NCBI GenBank assembly: GCA_023407575.1
Contig: JAEYLX010000049.1
Span: forward strand, 1-64,000
DNA length: 64,000 bases
Origin: Bacillota bacterium
GTDB lineage: Bacteria; Bacillota; Clostridia; Lachnospirales; Lachnospiraceae
Direction: 5' to 3'
This document shows positions 32,221-40,909 of the stretch, in pieces. Every line of letters starts with the position of its first letter. The stretch's first letter is position 1. The notes under the pieces were generated by a model, which was not told the origin of the DNA, made no database searches, and saw nothing but the letters and a program-made list of their open reading frames with translations. The translations under genes and the position numbers were made by a program.

Positions 32221-34299
32221 CTAGATAATAAATACACTTACTGTATCCTTTAAGTTATTCGCATCATCATTTAACTGTTCCGCTGCGTTATTTAATCTCT
32301 TCACAGTTTCCAGCTGATTATCTGCAGTAGCACCAACCTCTGTGGAGGCTGCCACTGTCTCCTCCAAGGTCGAAGATATACTTTCAATGGCACTTAAGGT
32401 ATCCTCCTTCGCCTTTGCAATCGCCTCAATCCCCAGAGATATCTTGTTCAGGTTGTCGGTTAGATTGCCAACGTGATCATTAATTAATCCGAAGTTCATA
32501 AGTGCAGCCTTTAGGGCATTATCTTGATCTGCAACAATGCTTTCTGCCCTTCTTGCTGTCTCCAGCGTCTTCTTTGTCCGTAGCTGAATGTTGTCAATAA
32601 TCTGATTAATATTCTTTGCTTCATTGGCAGATTTTTCTGCTAATTTACGTATTTCATCTGCTACTACGGCAAAGCCTTTTCCATATTCCCCAGCTCTCGC
32701 TGCTTCAATCATGGCATTAAGAGACAATAAATTTGTTTGGTCGGTTATTTCATTCATGGTATTAATAATATCAATAATTGCACCTGATTCCACTTCAAGA
32801 TTATTAATATCCACCATGATAGACTCTGTTATTTCTACAGTATCTTTTTGCTTTTCCGTTAAATCCTGAATAGAATCAAATCCGTTTCCTACTGTACTTC
32901 TTGTTTTTTCTGCTATCTTTTCTATTTCACTTGTACTCTCATAAACTACATTAACTTGTTCAGAAAGCTCTGACATACGAAGTAAACAATTCTCTGCATC
33001 ATTTGCTTGTTGCTGAACGCCTTGTTCGATATCTGCTATAGCATTGGCGATATTTTTGGAGGTAACCAGCAATGCTTTTGATGCTTCTGAAACCTCATCT
33101 GCAGAATTTGCTGTGGTATTACTTACTCCAATTGTTTTATCAATTAAGGCTTTCATACTGGATAACATATGATTAATACTCTGTCCCAGATTACGAAATT
33201 CGTCCTTACGCTTAATATTCAAATCAACTTTTAGGTTACCTTCTGCCACCTGTGTCATAATCAGATTTGTCTTACGTATGGTTTTACTTATTCCATTGGA
33301 TATCAATATACCAATACAAAGGGCTAGAATACTTGTAAATATCACTATAAGAAGTGTAACAAGCTTAACACTTTCCGCCTGACTGGTTACATCTGTCTCC
33401 GGAATCAAAGCAAATACAAGGGAATCACCGATATCTAACTTAGAATAGATGAATAAATAACTCTCACCCTGATAGGTAACATAATCGGATGCTAACGTGG
33501 TTTCTTGATCCTTCATTGCCGTTTGATAAAATTCTTCCTTTGCAATGTCAAACCCTTCTGGAGAACTACTACTAAGGATCGCTTTTCCGTCATTTGTTAA
33601 ATAGCCCGTAATGCAGTTTTCTCCGAAGGTAGCCTTCTCCAATAAATTTTGAATATAAGCAACGTCCACATCAAGAACAATGTAGCCTATTTGCTGAAAA
33701 TTTGAATTATTTAGTTTTTTAATATAGGATAATGCAAACTTTTGAGTTTTTTTAGGAAAGGCTGAATCAATAGCTGGATGATTCCCCACCCATACACCTG
33801 CTTTTCCAGCCGCTTCCACCCTATCTGCTTCTTCTGAGGATAGAAAGCTTTCATAGAATTCTGCATTCATATTACCTACAGAGGAAACTGGACGTCCATA
33901 ATTACCAAAGACATAAATGTCACTAATGTATTCGTCTGCTGTTTCGGTCGCAATAATTTTCTTTTCGACTTCACCACTTCGACTCGCCTCTTCTGTAGGA
34001 TTTGTGGAATAATAACCGGAGTAATATTTTACAACTACTTCATCAGAAGTTAAGCTAAGTGCCTTTTCTGAAATATTACCTATACCCTGTTCATAGTACT
34101 CACTCATCATATCAAGACTAACCAGTGCATTCGATTCATAATTATCAACTAAACCCCGGGATGCCATCTGATAGCTGAGTATCCCAAGAAAGATAAGGAA
34201 GACAACCGGAAGTAAAAAGGCTAAAATTAACTTAGTTCGTATGCTATGAAAATTATGACCATTATTTTTTTTGGATGCTTCCTGTTTTTTTATTTTCAT
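32221..34299 (-). CDS. Methyl-accepting chemotaxis protein with Cache sensor
   Basis: 692 residues: a membrane helix at about 25-47, a double Cache-type extracellular sensor (about 50-310), a second helix (TLLIVIFTSILALCIGILIS), HAMP, and a signalling domain with the hairpin tip MIEAARAGEYGKGFAVVADE followed by IRKLAEKSANEAKNI. Coiled-coil heptads flank the tip. It senses a small outside ligand and controls CheA at the cell pole. It lies next to the glucan locus but faces it from the end, with its own leader, so a functional link is only a guess. Confidence 0.92.
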   Translation of the reverse strand: MKIKKQEASKKNNGHNFHSIRTKLILAFLLPVVFLIFLGILSYQMASRGLVDNYESNALVSLDMMSEYYEQGIGNISEKALSLTSDEVVVKYYSGYYSTNPTEEASRSGEVEKKIIATETADEYISDIYVFGNYGRPVSSVGNMNAEFYESFLSSEEADRVEAAGKAGVWVGNHPAIDSAFPKKTQKFALSYIKKLNNSNFQQIGYIVLDVDVAYIQNLLEKATFGENCITGYLTNDGKAILSSSSPEGFDIAKEEFYQTAMKDQETTLASDYVTYQGESYLFIYSKLDIGDSLVFALIPETDVTSQAESVKLVTLLIVIFTSILALCIGILISNGISKTIRKTNLIMTQVAEGNLKVDLNIKRKDEFRNLGQSINHMLSSMKALIDKTIGVSNTTANSADEVSEASKALLVTSKNIANAIADIEQGVQQQANDAENCLLRMSELSEQVNVVYESTSEIEKIAEKTRSTVGNGFDSIQDLTEKQKDTVEITESIMVDINNLEVESGAIIDIINTMNEITDQTNLLSLNAMIEAARAGEYGKGFAVVADEIRKLAEKSANEAKNINQIIDNIQLRTKKTLETARRAESIVADQDNALKAALMNFGLINDHVGNLTDNLNKISLGIEAIAKAKEDTLSAIESISSTLEETVAASTEVGATADNQLETVKRLNNAAEQLNDDANNLKDTVSVFII

Positions 34300-34433
34300 T
34301 ATAAGTACTTTCCTTCCTTATTTTCATGGGTACTTTATAAATCTACCTTTAATATCTTATTGTATGTTTTTTTATATGTTTTGGTTTATATATATATATG
34401 TTTTTAGCACATTGTATCGATTGTACGGATGAA

Positions 34434-35069
34434 TTAATTCTTACTGTACACTTCAAACTCTGCGACCTGTCCACCGCCTGCACCAGAGTTTTCTGTAATT
34501 TCTAATTGTACGAATCTAGCTTCTGTTTCAGCAAAAGTTAACTGAATTTCGTTACCAGTATCTGGATCAAAGGTATACTGTGTAGTTCCTATTAAATCTG
34601 TAAATGTTGTTCCATCCGCACTGATTTTAACTGCAATGGTCTGTGTACGCTTTCCCCAAATTGCAAGAGGGTTAAGTGCAACTCTTATTGCATTGATCTT
34701 TGTTGGATTCTCTAGGTCGACGGTTAAGGTATTTGGATAGTCTTTTGTTCCTTCCCAGTAAGATGCACCGTCTGTATTTCCATCATTTGCTTTCTCTGCA
34801 TTATAAACATCATTAAAAGCGTTTGCTTTTATGCCTTTACCTACAGCGACATTGGTGCCTTCCGGTAGTACAGCTACATATTCCTCCTTAATAAATGCTG
34901 GGTGCTCCTCTGCTTCCGTTTGATCCCTTGCTTCGTTAATTGTCACATTCGCAGTTGGAATATCCTGTGGTGGTTCAACAATACTTTTTTGTTTATATAT
35001 TGCAAGCGCTATTATTGCAATGAATAATAAAACAATTACTATTCTTCTTAAAATCGTTACAATTTTCAT
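34434..35069 (-). CDS. Membrane-anchored discoidin (F5/8 type C, CBM32-like) protein
   Basis: 211 residues: an N-terminal membrane helix (IVIVLLFIAIIALAIY) with no lipobox, a linker of about 45 residues, then one beta-sandwich domain with NVAVGKGIKANAFND..., EKANDGNTDGASYWEG, NTLTVDLENPTKINAIRVAL and a closing RFVQLEITENSG...EFEVY, the usual order of the F5/8 type C fold. Such domains bind sugars at cell surfaces. It follows the beta-helix hydrolase gene by 34 bases, so it probably presents glucan to that enzyme outside the membrane. Confidence 0.85.
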   Translation of the reverse strand: MKIVTILRRIVIVLLFIAIIALAIYKQKSIVEPPQDIPTANVTINEARDQTEAEEHPAFIKEEYVAVLPEGTNVAVGKGIKANAFNDVYNAEKANDGNTDGASYWEGTKDYPNTLTVDLENPTKINAIRVALNPLAIWGKRTQTIAVKISADGTTFTDLIGTTQYTFDPDTGNEIQLTFAETEARFVQLEITENSGAGGGQVAEFEVYSKN

Positions 35070-35103
35070 AATCCTCCAATCCGCTGCCAGGCAGCTTCAC
35101 CCG

Positions 35104-36669
35104 TTATTCAATAACCAGATTCTTTGTCGAAGCTTCATCAATATCAAATTTACCCTGTTCAAAGCTTGTAATCTTCTCACCTAGAATTGTAAGGTTCTTA
35201 ATCGTAATATCTTCAACTGTGTGTGTCTCATCATAGCCATGAATTCTTGATTCATTAAAACGTCCTGCCAATACGGTTACACCATCAATCAACACATTTC
35301 TTATCTGGCCTCTTTCCTTTGTTGTAGACCAGTTGGAACTATCCGCAATATTAAAATCAATTAGATATGGCATTTGATCTCCATCACCTGAACCTACCTG
35401 TGCATTTTCTACGGTAATATTTCTAAAAACAATATCAGTGATTGTTGCGTCGTCTGCGTTGTGAACAGATATAACAGGTTTATGGAAGTTATTAAGTACT
35501 AAAATATCCTCGAAGGTAATCTCACTAATAACAGCATCCGGCTGACTTCCTTTATTTGTCTCATACCCAAGCTCCATGGACTGTGCTAAATCCGTCCATA
35601 ACTGGTTGTTTTTAAAGGTTATATTCTTTGAGTTCCCAGCATAATTCTTAACAACAAGGTTGTCATCCCAGCTTCTAACAAAGGAATTCTGAACAACATA
35701 ATTTTCACAGGACTGTAAGGTGATACCATCTCCGTTTGGTCTGGAAGAAATAATCTTAATACCATCAATCAGACCGTTCTTTGAAGAGAGCGCGGAGCAT
35801 ACCCATGCATTGGGATTAAGTACGATGATGTCATGAATTTCTACTCCATCACAGTTATCAAATTTCAGAGGAACAAATGCAGTTTTACCCATCCAAGATT
35901 TATAGAAGGAACCATCTACAATACCCCTACCCATTACTTTGATATTAGAAGCGTAATTGGCTTGAATAATCCCATGAACTACAGCTCCACCAGCGAGATA
36001 TAATGTTTGGTTGTCTTCTAAGATTATAGATTCTGCTTTCCATTCACCTGGTCCGATGTATATAACATTTTCATCACCATCCTTAGGAGGATTTACTTCC
36101 AATGGATTAGCAAAGATGTGTATTGCACGAGCAGGTGAATCATTAAAAGTTACCGTGTATGTATCTGGTTTTGTAACCGTAAAGGATACTATATGATTTT
36201 CTTTATCAACTACTGGTTGTATTCCATAACTTAATGGACTGATTTTAACAGATTCAAGGTCAATAGCAGGTACATTTACTTCGATATTTGCGATGCCCTC
36301 AAAATCAAAATAGGTAATTGGTGTTCTGGATTGTAATGGCATATAATCCGCATACCAGGTTCTATTATGATTTACATTAGTCTCATATACATAGGAATCA
36401 TACCCATTAACCTTAATCATGGTATTAGTACTGTGCATCAAGGAGAAATCCCTATCTTCCTCACTTGCTGTTTTTAAGTCTTCCTCTGTGGCATCCTTAA
36501 GTGATTTTGGGCCCTCATAAAGTACCAACTTGGAAGTACTCATGTCTGTCATAGCTTCAACAGCTTCCTGTCTTTCTTTCGTTGATAGTCCTAGCCATAC
36601 AAGAACCCCTGCAAGACCTAGTAAAAGTATCCATTCCGTTATTGCTAAGCCAATATTTTTTTTCTTCAT
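35104..36669 (-). CDS. Membrane-anchored right-handed beta-helix glycosidase, GH28/GH49-like
   Basis: 521 residues. One N-terminal helix anchors it (ITEWILLLGLAGVLVWLGLS). A small beta domain precedes a beta-helix with DNQTLYLAGGAVVHGIIQAN, NIKVMGRGIVDGSFYKSW, RPNGDGITLQSCENY and SFVRSWDDNLVVKNYAGNS. The NGDG and WDDN pairs match the acidic active-site strip of clan GH-N, but the GHG and RIK motifs of true polygalacturonases are absent. With GH65 alpha-glucoside phosphorylases around it, an endo-acting alpha-glucan hydrolase is likelier than pectinase; this is inference. It is co-transcribed with pgmB and the discoidin gene. Confidence 0.75.
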   Translation of the reverse strand: MKKKNIGLAITEWILLLGLAGVLVWLGLSTKERQEAVEAMTDMSTSKLVLYEGPKSLKDATEEDLKTASEEDRDFSLMHSTNTMIKVNGYDSYVYETNVNHNRTWYADYMPLQSRTPITYFDFEGIANIEVNVPAIDLESVKISPLSYGIQPVVDKENHIVSFTVTKPDTYTVTFNDSPARAIHIFANPLEVNPPKDGDENVIYIGPGEWKAESIILEDNQTLYLAGGAVVHGIIQANYASNIKVMGRGIVDGSFYKSWMGKTAFVPLKFDNCDGVEIHDIIVLNPNAWVCSALSSKNGLIDGIKIISSRPNGDGITLQSCENYVVQNSFVRSWDDNLVVKNYAGNSKNITFKNNQLWTDLAQSMELGYETNKGSQPDAVISEITFEDILVLNNFHKPVISVHNADDATITDIVFRNITVENAQVGSGDGDQMPYLIDFNIADSSNWSTTKERGQIRNVLIDGVTVLAGRFNESRIHGYDETHTVEDITIKNLTILGEKITSFEQGKFDIDEASTKNLVIE

Positions 36670-36686
36670 AAAAACAACCTCCTATC

Positions 36687-37334
36687 TTATCTTTGTAATA
36701 TGTAATCCCACTCCACATTGCTTTGAAGTGTATAAGATTCGTAATCTGCGCCGAGCTCCTGATATTCCGGTCCAACTCCCAGTGACTTCATCTTTGCCGC
36801 TTTAGCCGCTACAATTCCTGCCGCAGAATCTTCTACTACTAAGCATTCCTCTGCTGGTAAGTTTAATTTCTTGGCAGCGATTAAAAACACCTCTGGATCC
36901 GGCTTTGATTTTGTGGTATCAAGACCACAACTAACCTGATCGATGTAAGTATGTAAACCTGTTTTCTCCAGTATCATAGGTGTGTTTTTACTTGCTGATC
37001 CTATACCAATTAAGATACCTTTTTCTTTTAACTGCTGTAAGGTTACAATTACATCCTTAAGTACTGCTGTATCATCCAATTCTTGCAGATAATCTACATA
37101 GTATCCATTTTTTCTTTCAGCAAACTCCAGCTTCTCTTCGTCACTATAGGAACAATCTGCTTTTTCCAATACTACCTCCAGGGACTCCATTCGGCTAACC
37201 CCTTTTTGTCTTTGATTATCCTCCTTTGTGAAATTGTGTATCCCAAGCTCTTCTGCAAGCTTTTTCCATGCCTTAAAATGAAGTTCATCAGTTGATACCA
37301 AAACTCCATCTAAATCAAAAATTACGCCTTTCAT
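36687..37334 (-). CDS. pgmB: Beta-phosphoglucomutase
   Basis: 215 residues of the HAD superfamily. FDLDGVLVSTDELHFKAW has the nucleophile Asp and the acid/base Asp two residues later; GIGSASKN holds motif II and KPDPEVFLIAA motif III, with VVEDSAAGI as motif IV. It turns beta-glucose 1-phosphate, the product of inverting GH65 phosphorylases, into glucose 6-phosphate. A TTG codon lies directly before the ATG and is nearer the AAAGGAG site, so the start may be one codon earlier. It leads a three-gene leftward unit and diverges from lacI. Confidence 0.93.
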   Translation of the reverse strand: MKGVIFDLDGVLVSTDELHFKAWKKLAEELGIHNFTKEDNQRQKGVSRMESLEVVLEKADCSYSDEEKLEFAERKNGYYVDYLQELDDTAVLKDVIVTLQQLKEKGILIGIGSASKNTPMILEKTGLHTYIDQVSCGLDTTKSKPDPEVFLIAAKKLNLPAEECLVVEDSAAGIVAAKAAKMKSLGVGPEYQELGADYESYTLQSNVEWDYILQR

Positions 37335-37512
37335 CAAGTCTCTTCACTCCTTTGCTTTATTACAATTCAGCTATGCAAGTCTGCCTAACGAGATGTTAGT
37401 AATGCAATATCAAACTTATAACTGAACCGTTATTTTGTTTTAGTGACTTTGTTAATATTTATTCACTTCTATCTGTACAATTATGAAAGCATATGTTAGA
37501 CTAAATTCAGTA

Positions 37513-37526
37513 GTTTAACATTAAAC
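37513..37526. promoter_or_regulatory. Putative LacI operator before lacI
   Basis: GTTTAACATTAAAC is a palindrome with arms GTTTAA and TTAAAC, 22 bases before the lacI start codon. It differs in only two or three positions from two sites at the start of the transporter operon (47440-47453 and 47505-47518), which suggests autoregulation by the LacI-family protein encoded next to it. Confidence 0.6.
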
Positions 37527-37547
37527 TTACGAGAAAGGAACATAGAT

Positions 37548-38564
37548 ATGTCAACGATAAAAGATATAGCAAGTATTGTTGGTGTAAGTGCTACTACAGT
37601 ATCGAATGTTATTCACGGCAAATCCGGCCGTGTCTCAGCGGAGACAATTGAACGAATTAATGAAGCGATTGATCGATTAGGTTATGTTCCTAATATGTCC
37701 GCACGTTCTTTAGTATCTAGCTCCTCTAAAGTGATTGGAATGATAAGCCATTTAACGGCAAATACAAAAGAAACTATCGTAGAAGACCCCTTCCACTCTG
37801 CATTCATCGGTTCCATTGAGAAAACCCTTCGTGAAAATGGATATTATCTAATGCTTCGTGCCGTTGAATCAACTTCCGACATGGTGTCCTTTCTTCGAAA
37901 TTGGAATGTTGATGGTCTATTCTTCACTGGTGTATTCGAGGATGAATTTTACGAAGCTTTAAATGAATTAAATATACCAATCGTATTAATCGATAGCTAT
38001 GTACCACCCTCAAAAATGTGTAACATAGGTCTAGAAGATTTTAATGGTGGTTATACAGCAACAAGGTATTTAATCGATCATGGTCATCGTAATATCGCTT
38101 TCGCTTCTCCTACAATTAAAAACCGAGGCGTTGTATCCGAGCGCTTCCTGGGATATAAGAAGGCTTTAGCTGAGGCCTCCATATCTTTCCGTTCTGAAAT
38201 TGTGTTCGAGCAGGAACTTGATACGGAAACTACCGTTGCACTTGGTCATGAATTAGCAAAACGTAATGATATTACCGCTGTATTTGCAACTGCAGATATT
38301 CTTGCCGCTGGTATTATGGCAGGTATTCAGCAGTCTGGTAAAAAGGTTCCGGATGATATCTCGGTAATCGGTTTCGATGATATTAACTTATGTCGTCTTA
38401 CCTCTCCACCCCTAACAACCATTCATCAGGATGCTCCTTACAAAGGTAAATTAGCCGTAAATTTCTTAATTGATCTCTTGGATAAGAATACCTTACAGAA
38501 TCGTGAAATTATTCTTCCAATTCGTTTAGTAGAACGAAACAGTGTAAAATCTATTAATATGTAG
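37548..38564 (+). CDS. LacI-family transcriptional regulator of the glucan locus
   Basis: 338 residues. The helix-turn-helix and hinge helix read MSTIKDIASIVGVSATTVSN then PNMSARSLVSSSSKVIGMIS; the rest is a periplasmic-binding-like sensor with VIGFDDINLCRLTSPPLTTI near the end. LacI proteins of this type release DNA when they bind a sugar. Genes for phosphoglucomutase and hydrolase run away on one side and the phosphorylase-transporter operon ends on the other. The three similar palindromes described here are its likely sites. GAAAGGAAC precedes the ATG. Confidence 0.92.
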   Translation: MSTIKDIASIVGVSATTVSNVIHGKSGRVSAETIERINEAIDRLGYVPNMSARSLVSSSSKVIGMISHLTANTKETIVEDPFHSAFIGSIEKTLRENGYYLMLRAVESTSDMVSFLRNWNVDGLFFTGVFEDEFYEALNELNIPIVLIDSYVPPSKMCNIGLEDFNGGYTATRYLIDHGHRNIAFASPTIKNRGVVSERFLGYKKALAEASISFRSEIVFEQELDTETTVALGHELAKRNDITAVFATADILAAGIMAGIQQSGKKVPDDISVIGFDDINLCRLTSPPLTTIHQDAPYKGKLAVNFLIDLLDKNTLQNREIILPIRLVERNSVKSINM

Positions 38565-38576
38565 TTTGACAAAAAA

Positions 38577-38626
38577 GCTGTTACAAAACATTCTTCCTTT
38601 ATAGAACTGTTTTGTAACAGCCTTTT
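38577..38626 (+). terminator. Terminator of lacI
   Basis: GCTGTTACAAAACA pairs exactly with TGTTTTGTAACAGC and is followed by TTTT, 12 bases after the stop. Confidence 0.85.
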
Positions 38627-38703
38627 AAAATCTTATATTATAATGATAAGTCTCATCCACTAAATTCTATTAATTTAATAATTACTCCCATTATCCATAT
38701 GTA

Positions 38704-40896
38704 TCAATTTTGTTTTTCAATTAAGGCATTATCCTTGTTGATTAACACTTGATACAACTCCCCACGAAAAACTATCTTAAATCGCATGCTGCTCCAACTG
38801 GAGGGCAGGCATGGATTTGCTTTTAATTCATTACCTTCTTGATGCATCCCTGCAAAACCTTCAATTGCCGTCATATATGCACCACCGGAGGAAGCGGGAT
38901 GTGTTCCGCCAATATAAATGAGACCTGCCCACTCTTTACCCTTTTGGGTTATATCAGACATTGCCGATTTCATAAAAAACGGATATGCCTGATCTGGCAT
39001 CTTACATTTACATGCCAGTATTGCATACATACAAGCGCTAAGAGAAGATCCATGTTCCGTTCTAGGCTCATAATAAGACCAATTTTTGAGCAATACATCC
39101 TCTAAATACTCTGCGGAAAATAAATTCAACATCGTAACCACATCTGCTTGTTTTATGACTTTTGTATGAGTGGCAACACCATATGCGCCTCCCCAATACT
39201 CCTTCTCATGAAGTAAACGACTTTTTACTTCCTCAATGGATACGTCCTCCAGATGCTCATATCCATCAAATTGTTCGATAACTCCTGTTTCTTTATCTGG
39301 CTGTGGTATATAGAGCTTTTGTGAAGCATCCTGAAACATGGACAAGAACGAATTCAAATCATAACGCTGCTCTAAAATATGCTTAGTTTCTACACTTAAT
39401 TTCGATAATTCAGTAATAATTCTAACCGCACTTTCAAAGGTGTACTTTGCCATACGATTGGTATAAGCATTGTTATTCACTCTTTCATGATATTCATCAG
39501 GTCCGATGACATCATGGAGCTCATAGTACTTTCCATCCACCTTTTTTAGTAAAAGATCATAATAGAATTTAGCGCACTCAAGAATTACTTCTGCACCACC
39601 TTCGGATAGAAGATCGTAATTACCTGTATAATTTACATATCTCATAATTCCATAGGCAACTGCTGCTGAAATGTGTATTTGCTTATCTTTAAAAAAGGTT
39701 CGCATCTGTCTGCCGGTAAATACATCTGTTACATTATAATCGGAGCAGGCGTCATACCCACCTTCCTGGCTTTCCCACGCATAAAAGGCACCTTGATACC
39801 CATAACCTTTTGCCTTCTTCTTAGCACCTTCTAAGGTAGTAATACGATACTTTAATAATGTCTTTGCAACTTCTGGTTCCGTGAATAGAAAGAAATCTAG
39901 CATAAACATTTCGGTATCCCAAAAAACTGCTCCCTTATAGGTTTGTCCGGACAAGCCCCTTGCTGCAATAGATAGCTCCTTGGAATGTCTAGGTGCAATA
40001 CAGTGCAAATGATAGATGGAATAATTCAATGCCTCCATAGCAGCATCATCTCCTTCTATCTCAACCTCGGAAATGGTCCATAGTTTTTCCCAAGCTTCTT
40101 TATGGTCAAACATAACCCGAGAAAATCCTAGCATTTTTGCCTTCGTCACTGTATCCAGTGCTAACTTTTCATAATCATCGGTATCTTTACTAGTAAAGAT
40201 ACCGATGTATTTATATATGGTATAAATTTTATTTGCTTCCATTTGAAGAGTAAGCTCGCGAAGGTTCTTTCTTCCCTGCTCTCTTTTAACTTCATTCGTT
40301 ATAAAATCTGCTTCATAGGTTTCACTTACGCATACCTCATAGTTACATTCATGGGTGGTTCCAATAGATAGCAATACTTCATCCTGTACCTTGTGTTCCA
40401 CGCAATCATAGTGAGGACCATTAATATCCCATACCTCACCGTCAATTCCAGTAATCAAAGTTAATTCCCCTGCAGTATCTGATTGAATTTCATATCTTAA
40501 TAAAATCAGATGTTTATCCTGCATGGACGCTAAAGTTTCTGCCGAGACACATAGTTTTCCTTCAGGAGTAGCCCATATGGTTCTACGTTCCTGAATTGCA
40601 TGTCTATAATTCACCGCAACCTTTTGATATTCCGGTTCCACTTCCGGTAATCGATAAGAAATTTTATTAAATGTAATTTCTGTATATAAACCATTAGGTG
40701 CATTCAGTGGCTCTCTCCAGGCATCACCAACCTGATCATAGATTCCGGCAAGGTTGATTGCCGGAAACTGACTTTTTTGATATTCCTGCATCGTACCACG
40801 AATACCCATATAACCATTACCAACTAAGTATTTGTTGCCTAAATTGGAGATTCGTTCTCTATCATAGCCTTCCTCTTCAATTCTCCAGCTTATCAT
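38704..40896 (-). CDS. GH65 glycoside phosphorylase, probable alpha-1,3- or alpha-1,2-glucoside type (a)
   Basis: 730 residues. The GH65 order is complete: a beta-sandwich N-terminal domain, FWDTEMFMLDF (about 325), and the general acid Glu in GPDEYHERVNNNAYTN (about 468), with GLSGQTYKGAVFWDT before it and a phosphate site near HGSSLSACMYAI. It uses phosphate to split a gluco-disaccharide or oligosaccharide into beta-glucose 1-phosphate and the shortened sugar, in the cytoplasm. Linkage preference cannot be read directly; the nigerose/alpha-1,3 guess comes from memory of a similar gene pair. It is the last gene of the operon, 13 bases after its paralogue. Confidence 0.88.
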   Translation of the reverse strand: MISWRIEEEGYDRERISNLGNKYLVGNGYMGIRGTMQEYQKSQFPAINLAGIYDQVGDAWREPLNAPNGLYTEITFNKISYRLPEVEPEYQKVAVNYRHAIQERRTIWATPEGKLCVSAETLASMQDKHLILLRYEIQSDTAGELTLITGIDGEVWDINGPHYDCVEHKVQDEVLLSIGTTHECNYEVCVSETYEADFITNEVKREQGRKNLRELTLQMEANKIYTIYKYIGIFTSKDTDDYEKLALDTVTKAKMLGFSRVMFDHKEAWEKLWTISEVEIEGDDAAMEALNYSIYHLHCIAPRHSKELSIAARGLSGQTYKGAVFWDTEMFMLDFFLFTEPEVAKTLLKYRITTLEGAKKKAKGYGYQGAFYAWESQEGGYDACSDYNVTDVFTGRQMRTFFKDKQIHISAAVAYGIMRYVNYTGNYDLLSEGGAEVILECAKFYYDLLLKKVDGKYYELHDVIGPDEYHERVNNNAYTNRMAKYTFESAVRIITELSKLSVETKHILEQRYDLNSFLSMFQDASQKLYIPQPDKETGVIEQFDGYEHLEDVSIEEVKSRLLHEKEYWGGAYGVATHTKVIKQADVVTMLNLFSAEYLEDVLLKNWSYYEPRTEHGSSLSACMYAILACKCKMPDQAYPFFMKSAMSDITQKGKEWAGLIYIGGTHPASSGGAYMTAIEGFAGMHQEGNELKANPCLPSSWSSMRFKIVFRGELYQVLINKDNALIEKQN

Positions 40897-40909
40897 AACC
40901 TACCTCCAA

